A stretch of 64,000 bases of DNA, from positions 124,001 through 188,000 of the forward strand of contig JAHDWK010000012.1 of NCBI GenBank assembly GCA_023382655.1. Reading direction: 5' to 3'. Within the stretch, counting starts at the first letter, position 1. The number at the start of each line of letters is the position of its first letter. The notes under the pieces were generated by a model. It was not told where the DNA came from. It did no database searches and saw nothing but the letters and a program-made list of their open reading frames with translations. Position numbers and translations under genes: made by a program. Below are positions 60,193-64,000 of this stretch, one piece after another. This stretch comes from Anaerolineae bacterium (GTDB lineage Bacteria > Chloroflexota > Anaerolineae > Promineifilales > Promineifilaceae).

Positions 60193-60837
60193 ATGAAAAT
60201 TGGCGTATTCGGTTCCGGTATAGTAGGCCAGACCATAGCGGGCAAAGTGGCCGAACTCGGTCACGATGTAATGGTAGGCACACGCGACCCAGCCAAACTA
60301 CAGGATTGGCCGGGCAAGATAGGTGGTAATGTTCGGGTTGGCTCACTGGCCGAAGCGGCGGCCCACGGTGAGATTTTGTTTAATGCCACCAACGGCGGCG
60401 GCTCACTCGAAGCCCTGGCCCTGGCAAAAGAAGCCAATCTGAACGGCAAAATCCTCATAGATATTGCAAACCCGCTAGATTTCTCACAGGGAATGCCGCC
60501 AACCTTGTTTGTATCCAACACCGATTCATTGGGCGAACAAATTCAACACACCTACCCTCAAGTCAAGGTTGTCAAAACCCTCAATACAGTGACGGCGAGT
60601 TTGATGGTAAATCCTCAACAACTGGCCGATGGTGACCACCACCTTTTTGTCAGTGGTAATGATGCCGATGCGAAAGCGCAAGTTGTTCATTTACTAACCT
60701 CCTGGTTTGGATGGCGGCAAATCATAGATTTGGGCGACATCACAACCGCACGCGGCACAGAGATGTATTTGCCCATTTGGCTGCGGCTGTGGGGAGCCTT
60801 GGGAACGGGGCTGTTCAACATCAAGGTTGTGAAGTAA
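60193..60837 (+). CDS. NADP-binding F420-dependent-type oxidoreductase
   Basis: 214 aa. The N-terminal Rossmann motif MKIGVFGSGIVGQTIAGKVA and GHDVMVGTRDPAKL match the NADP oxidoreductase/F420-type (PF03807) family. Later blocks include LIDIANPLDFSQGMPPTLFV and KVVKTLNTVTASLMVNPQQL. It could reduce NADP or another cofactor. Binding of F420 cannot be confirmed by eye. GGAG precedes the ATG. An aldo/keto reductase follows after 10 bp, so they form a two-gene TetR-controlled unit. Confidence 0.85.
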   Translation: MKIGVFGSGIVGQTIAGKVAELGHDVMVGTRDPAKLQDWPGKIGGNVRVGSLAEAAAHGEILFNATNGGGSLEALALAKEANLNGKILIDIANPLDFSQGMPPTLFVSNTDSLGEQIQHTYPQVKVVKTLNTVTASLMVNPQQLADGDHHLFVSGNDADAKAQVVHLLTSWFGWRQIIDLGDITTARGTEMYLPIWLRLWGALGTGLFNIKVVK

Positions 60838-60847
60838 AGGAGTAATC

Positions 60848-61807
60848 ATGGAATCTATAACATCCTTAGGCCGAAGTGGACTGCAAGTGCCTCGCCTGGG
60901 AATCGGCGCGATGACTTGGGGCGATCCGACGGGGCTGGCTCGGTGGAGTCCGGCCAAGTTGGCCTACGGCGGGGCGCACGGGATTGACGAGGAAAAACAA
61001 GCCCTGGAAGTGAGTCTGACCGCCGGGGTAACATTATTCGACACGGCGGCAATGTATAGCGGAGGCGCCTCAGAACGGCGTTTGGGAGAGTTGAGTCGCG
61101 GCAAAGAGGTTTTAATTGCTACCAAGTTCCCACCCAGTCTTTTTTCCAAAACGGAAGACATGCCACAAGCGCTTGATGCCAGTCTGGCACGTTTGGGAAG
61201 GAGTTCGGTAGACTTATACCAACATCACTTCCCCTCCAATCGGGTCTCCATCCCAAAACTGATGGATCTGATGGCTGATGCCGTGGAGGCGGGCAAGGTC
61301 AAGGCAGTTGGTGTGAGTAACTATTCGGCGGAGCAAATGCGGATCGCACACGCCGCGCTCGCCAGGCGCGGCATTGCGCTCGCCTCTAATCAGGTTGAGT
61401 ATTCGCTTTTACACCGGCAACCAGAGGTGAACGGCGTTCTTGATGCCTGCCACGAGTTGGGAGTTACACTGATTGCCTACCAGCCACTGGCCAGCGGCGC
61501 ACTTACCGGCAAGTATGCCACGGGAGCCAGGCCCACGGGGTTGCGGCGGTTTATGGGAACCTTTCGCGGACAAGGCCTGGAGGCAGCAACCCCAGTCGTG
61601 TCTCTGCTGCGTGAGATTGGCGAGCGCTACGCTAAAAGCCCGGCCCAGGTTGCGCTACGGTGGCTGATTGAAAACGAGAATGTCCTCCCCATTCCAGGTG
61701 CGAAAAATGGCAAGCAGGCCTTCGACAATGCCGGGGCGCTCTCATTTTGCTTGACGCCGGTGGAGATTGATACACTTAATCAGGCGACGTTGGCCTGGCG
61801 AACCTAA
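60848..61807 (+). CDS. Aldo/keto reductase
   Basis: 319 aa. The family markers are LGRSGLQVPRLGIGAMTWGD, GVTLFDTAAMYSGGASERRL (catalytic Asp and Tyr), LIATKFPPS (Lys), VDLYQHHFPSN (His) and VGVSNYSAEQM. The barrel ends with LIENENVLPIPGAKNGKQAF. It reduces carbonyls with NADPH. It is cotranscribed with the preceding oxidoreductase (10 bp) under the TetR operators, and may detoxify aldehydes that also serve as inducer (inference). Confidence 0.92.
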   Translation: MESITSLGRSGLQVPRLGIGAMTWGDPTGLARWSPAKLAYGGAHGIDEEKQALEVSLTAGVTLFDTAAMYSGGASERRLGELSRGKEVLIATKFPPSLFSKTEDMPQALDASLARLGRSSVDLYQHHFPSNRVSIPKLMDLMADAVEAGKVKAVGVSNYSAEQMRIAHAALARRGIALASNQVEYSLLHRQPEVNGVLDACHELGVTLIAYQPLASGALTGKYATGARPTGLRRFMGTFRGQGLEAATPVVSLLREIGERYAKSPAQVALRWLIENENVLPIPGAKNGKQAFDNAGALSFCLTPVEIDTLNQATLAWRT

Positions 61808-61912
61808 ACAACGTGGATGGAGGATGGCCGTGCCTGCGATTCTGAAAAAAACATCAAGGAACATTCCATAACATCTTGCGCACCAATCAGTTGGGCGTAT
61901 GGAGCAGCGCGA

Positions 61913-62341
61913 ATGAATCCGAACAGCCTGGAGAAGGTTTTGCAGGAGATTGCCCTGGACCAACGGCCGTACCCCGACTTCTCTGTGCAGTATGACGACG
62001 TTCACGGGCTGTGGGGTGGCGACTGGCTGCGCGTATCGGGTGATGGGCAGTACGAACACCACCGCCGGGAACGGGGCACGCCAGAGCCGACGGTGACACA
62101 CGGCCCAATCGCCGCCAGCGACATCCGCGCCCTGGCGCGCCTGCTGGTTGAACTGGAAGCGTGGCAGCAGATAACACCAGACCGGACGCCGCTGCCAGAC
62201 GAGAGCCGGGCTACGCTGACAGTGCAGGTTGCGGACACGGCCGTGACCATTTGGGAATGGTACAATGAAATGGAGCGAAACGGCCGTATCGTAGGCATAC
62301 GAGACAGAATGTTGGCGCTGACTAAGCCGGTCAGGTTATAG
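61913..62341 (+). CDS. Hypothetical protein
   Basis: 142 aa, start ATG 61913 (NPNSLEKVLQEIALDQRPYP). It is soluble and acidic, with GDWLRVSGDGQYEHHRRERG and a C-terminal ADTAVTIWEWYNEMERNGRI. The central layout (SGDGQYEHHRRERG, then DIRALARLLVELEAWQQITP) recalls small bacterial proteins of unknown function that hold a beta-sheet with a helix. I do not recognise the family. ACGGCCGT reappears here (three copies), after the sparse stretch before it. The upstream frame to 61817 lacks a ribosome binding site. Confidence 0.6.
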   Translation: MNPNSLEKVLQEIALDQRPYPDFSVQYDDVHGLWGGDWLRVSGDGQYEHHRRERGTPEPTVTHGPIAASDIRALARLLVELEAWQQITPDRTPLPDESRATLTVQVADTAVTIWEWYNEMERNGRIVGIRDRMLALTKPVRL

Positions 62342-62397
62342 TACCGATAGTCTTATAGCAGTTATCATTGAGCATCAGTAATGACCTGGAGGATGTT

Positions 62398-62829
62398 GTG
62401 GCTGTAAAAAAGATTGAAAGGCTGTTGAAACGAGCATTGATTCATGACGGTGGGATGGCGTATGCACTTTATGAGTACGAGTTAGCAGACCATCTGGATG
62501 ACCTGAGAGCCTCGATGGCTCACGACAAAGATGATTACATCTTTGCGGTGACGGAAAATAGAGGTGATGTGGCTATGGTGTTGATCGAAAAATCAGGCCA
62601 AGTTTATATCAACGAAGAAGCCAGCGAAAGGCTCAAAACTCTTTGGCCAGCAGCTTACGAGAGCAACATGAAGCTGTTTATTCCCTTGTTTGCCCAACAA
62701 CTCCACGAGGGTCAAATACCCATCAATGGTGTGAAAATAGAGGGCGACGGTCGTTTACACAATCAGCCTGACTCTGCAACTCACGGCCGTGCCGCCGCGT
62801 ATAACCAGCGTGTTGACAAACCAGAGTGA
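62398..62829 (+). CDS. Hypothetical protein
   Basis: About 143 aa. The open frame starts at a TTG (62368), but GTG 62398 has GGAGG at 5-nt spacing and is preferred. Seen: AVKKIERLLKRALIHDGGMA, YEYELADHLDDLRASMAHDK, DDYIFAVTENRGDVAMVLIE, and a helical region with LFIPLFAQQLHEGQIPINGV. It is soluble and acidic. I do not recognise the family. It lies one gene upstream of the RiPP-like precursor on the same strand, but 159 bp away. No maturation-enzyme motif is visible in it. Confidence 0.6.
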   Translation: MAVKKIERLLKRALIHDGGMAYALYEYELADHLDDLRASMAHDKDDYIFAVTENRGDVAMVLIEKSGQVYINEEASERLKTLWPAAYESNMKLFIPLFAQQLHEGQIPINGVKIEGDGRLHNQPDSATHGRAAAYNQRVDKPE

Positions 62830-62988
62830 AGCTCCCATACTTGTGGCAGGCAAGCAGTACCAGCCTCCCCAAACTCATTCTTAAGAGTTTTTACATGAGC
62901 GCCCGCTCACCTGAGAGCGCCGCTCCCCACGAAGGATGATCTTCATAATTCATCCCTCATAATTCATAATTTTTTGTAGGAGGATGTT

Positions 62989-63204
62989 ATGTCTGAAGCA
63001 TTAGAACAAGTTGTAGACCGCGCCGTCAAGGACGCCACCTATCGTCAGCTCTTATTAAACAATCCCGACGAAGCCCTGAAAGGATATGACGTCACCGGCG
63101 AAGAGCGCCAGCTCCTCGCCAACCTCACCGACGCCACCTTCGACAACTTCGCCGGGAGCCTGGGCGACCGCACTACCAAAGGCTTCGTGCCGGGAATGGG
63201 CTGA
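62989..63204 (+). CDS. Probable NHLP-type RiPP precursor peptide
   Basis: 71 aa, ATG behind a strong AGGAGG. The N-terminal part ALEQVVDRAVKDATYRQLLL, then NNPDEALKGYDVTGEERQLL, follows the nitrile-hydratase-like leader pattern (xxDxxxRxxLLxxPxxALxxYdlTxEE). This is seen in Os1348- and Franean1_4349-type RiPP precursors. The C-terminal ~25 residues (DNFAGSLGDRTTKGFVPGMG) would be the core; they hold Ser, Thr and Asp but no Cys. A terminator follows within 60 bp, so it is a single-gene transcript. No modification enzyme is in the window on either side. Confidence 0.7.
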   Translation: MSEALEQVVDRAVKDATYRQLLLNNPDEALKGYDVTGEERQLLANLTDATFDNFAGSLGDRTTKGFVPGMG

Positions 63205-63251
63205 CCCCACCAATCTCGCTTTTTGTTCATTCAAACCACAAATCATTGCTA

Positions 63252-63283
63252 AACTCAGGCTGTCCGCCTGAGTTTTTATTTTT
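63252..63283 (+). terminator. Terminator after the RiPP-like gene
   Basis: AACTCAGGC, then TGTCC, then GCCTGAGTT: a 9-bp perfect stem followed by TTTTATTTTT. It overlaps the end of the opposite-strand TPR gene. Confidence 0.9.
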
Positions 63284-64000
63284 CTCCTTGTTTGCCTGGT
63301 GGCTGGTATATTGCTTCAAGTTTGTGAGCCAGATCCAGACATTTTTGTCCTGACTCGTAGAGCGACGGATAACGCATCAGATGATTTCCAGCCTCTTTTA
63401 GACACCGGATACGATCAAGATAACGAGACCGCTTATTGGCTGCCGCAACACATTGTTCAAGGTAATCCACCTGCTTTTCACTCTTTTCAAGCAAAGCCAA
63501 TTGAAGCAGTATAAGAGGTTTATAGTCAGGGCAACCTGCCTGCTCAGTGGCCTCTTGTCCCTGATCAAAATATCTTTTTGCCGTTTCCGGTTCTTGTTTT
63601 TGCAGCCACAACAAACCTAAAAAATAATCAGCTACCGGACGCCACCAGACAAAACCTTTCTCGTTTATGAGCGAATCTGCTTCACTAAGCCTGGCTTGTG
63701 CCTCTGGTAAAAATCCACGCTTCAGGTCAACCAATCCCAAACCTAACAACAGGCGCACTCTTTCTTCGTTAAACCCCTCAGGTTGCAAATCGATCAGCTC
63801 ACTCGCTTGCTCAAACTGGTAATGTGCCTGTTCCCAATCTTCGAGCGCACAATAGTATTCAAAACCCCAGAATAAACGAGTTTCCACCCATAAGCTGGGA
63901 TAATTCATGCTTCTCAGCAACTCATCGGCTTCCTGAAAATCCAGCAGCGCGGCTGAAAAATTGCCCATGCCACAGAGTGCAGCAGCCCGATTTGAGAGAG
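63276..64000 (-). CDS. TPR-repeat protein, C-terminal part (runs off the window)
   Basis: About 241 codons are visible; the frame stays open to the window edge (LSNRAAALCGMGNFSAALLD before the first ATG at 63968), so the real start is outside. Helical pairs of about 40 residues recur: MGNFSAALLDFQEADELLRS, ALEDWEQAHYQFEQASELID and KRGFLPEAQARLSEADSLIN. This is the TPR pattern found at the C-terminus of large bacterial-transcriptional-activator or AAA-type regulators, common in Chloroflexota. Upstream domains cannot be seen. It is convergent with the RiPP-like gene. Confidence 0.7.
   Translation of the reverse strand, partial: LSNRAAALCGMGNFSAALLDFQEADELLRSMNYPSLWVETRLFWGFEYYCALEDWEQAHYQFEQASELIDLQPEGFNEERVRLLLGLGLVDLKRGFLPEAQARLSEADSLINEKGFVWWRPVADYFLGLLWLQKQEPETAKRYFDQGQEATEQAGCPDYKPLILLQLALLEKSEKQVDYLEQCVAAANKRSRYLDRIRCLKEAGNHLMRYPSLYESGQKCLDLAHKLEAIYQPPGKQGEK

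Overview
This is a bacterial window of roughly 55-58% GC by eye. Its gene content fits Chloroflexota, most likely an Anaerolineae-type genome. The signs are a secreted M36 protease ending in a YLP-hydrophobic-K tail, a giant MalT/LuxR regulator, DUF6325/SHOCT genes, an NHLP-type RiPP precursor, and many intergenic palindromes. The phylum call is inferred from protein style; no marker-gene comparison was possible.

Layout. 0-11.4 kb: an M36 metalloprotease, a PadR-controlled MacB-like ABC exporter, and a MalT-type regulator divergent from an 85-aa protein. 11.4-26.8 kb: an arginine deiminase region (YfcC-type carrier, ornithine carbamoyltransferase, carbamate kinase, arginine deiminase) interleaved with an APC permease, two ZIP-like transporters, an M20 peptidase, a PPK2 kinase, a P-type ATPase and an AI-2E-type protein. 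Together these suggest peptide and arginine use for ATP under low oxygen. 26.9-30 kb: an MFS exporter, then DUF6325, SHOCT and small membrane genes behind a perfect FNR-type site. 30-38.3 kb: penicillin acylase, leuS with a candidate leader-peptide attenuator, small membrane proteins, a methyltransferase, tRNA-Sec (minus strand) and a tRNA-Phe-Gly-Cys operon. 38.3-51.4 kb: oligoendopeptidase F, a DtxR/MntR regulator, an NrtR-like Nudix regulator, two CpaB-like proteins, a PAS histidine kinase, an FtsB-like protein, FabF, DUF2085, a kelch lipoprotein and a flavin monooxygenase. 51.8-56.3 kb: a cytochrome c maturation operon, ccmABCD-ccdA-tlpA. 56.4-64 kb: a chimeric cNMP-sensor/kinase fragment, a glycosidase, a TetR-controlled redox pair, two hypothetical proteins, a probable RiPP precursor, and a TPR protein cut by the window edge.

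Two sequence-level systems stand out. The palindromic octamer ACGGCCGT occurs about 100 times by hand count, where one or two are expected by chance; it sits mostly inside genes and is nearly absent from about 57.1-61.9 kb. Separately, many gene borders carry small hairpin repeats of several families. Three repeat-like segments lie in frame inside leuS, one of them a perfect 33-bp hairpin related to an intergenic copy at 16267. The leuS leader (promoter, Leu-rich peptide, terminator) and the kinase/acetyltransferase chimera at 57.07 kb are the other main points.
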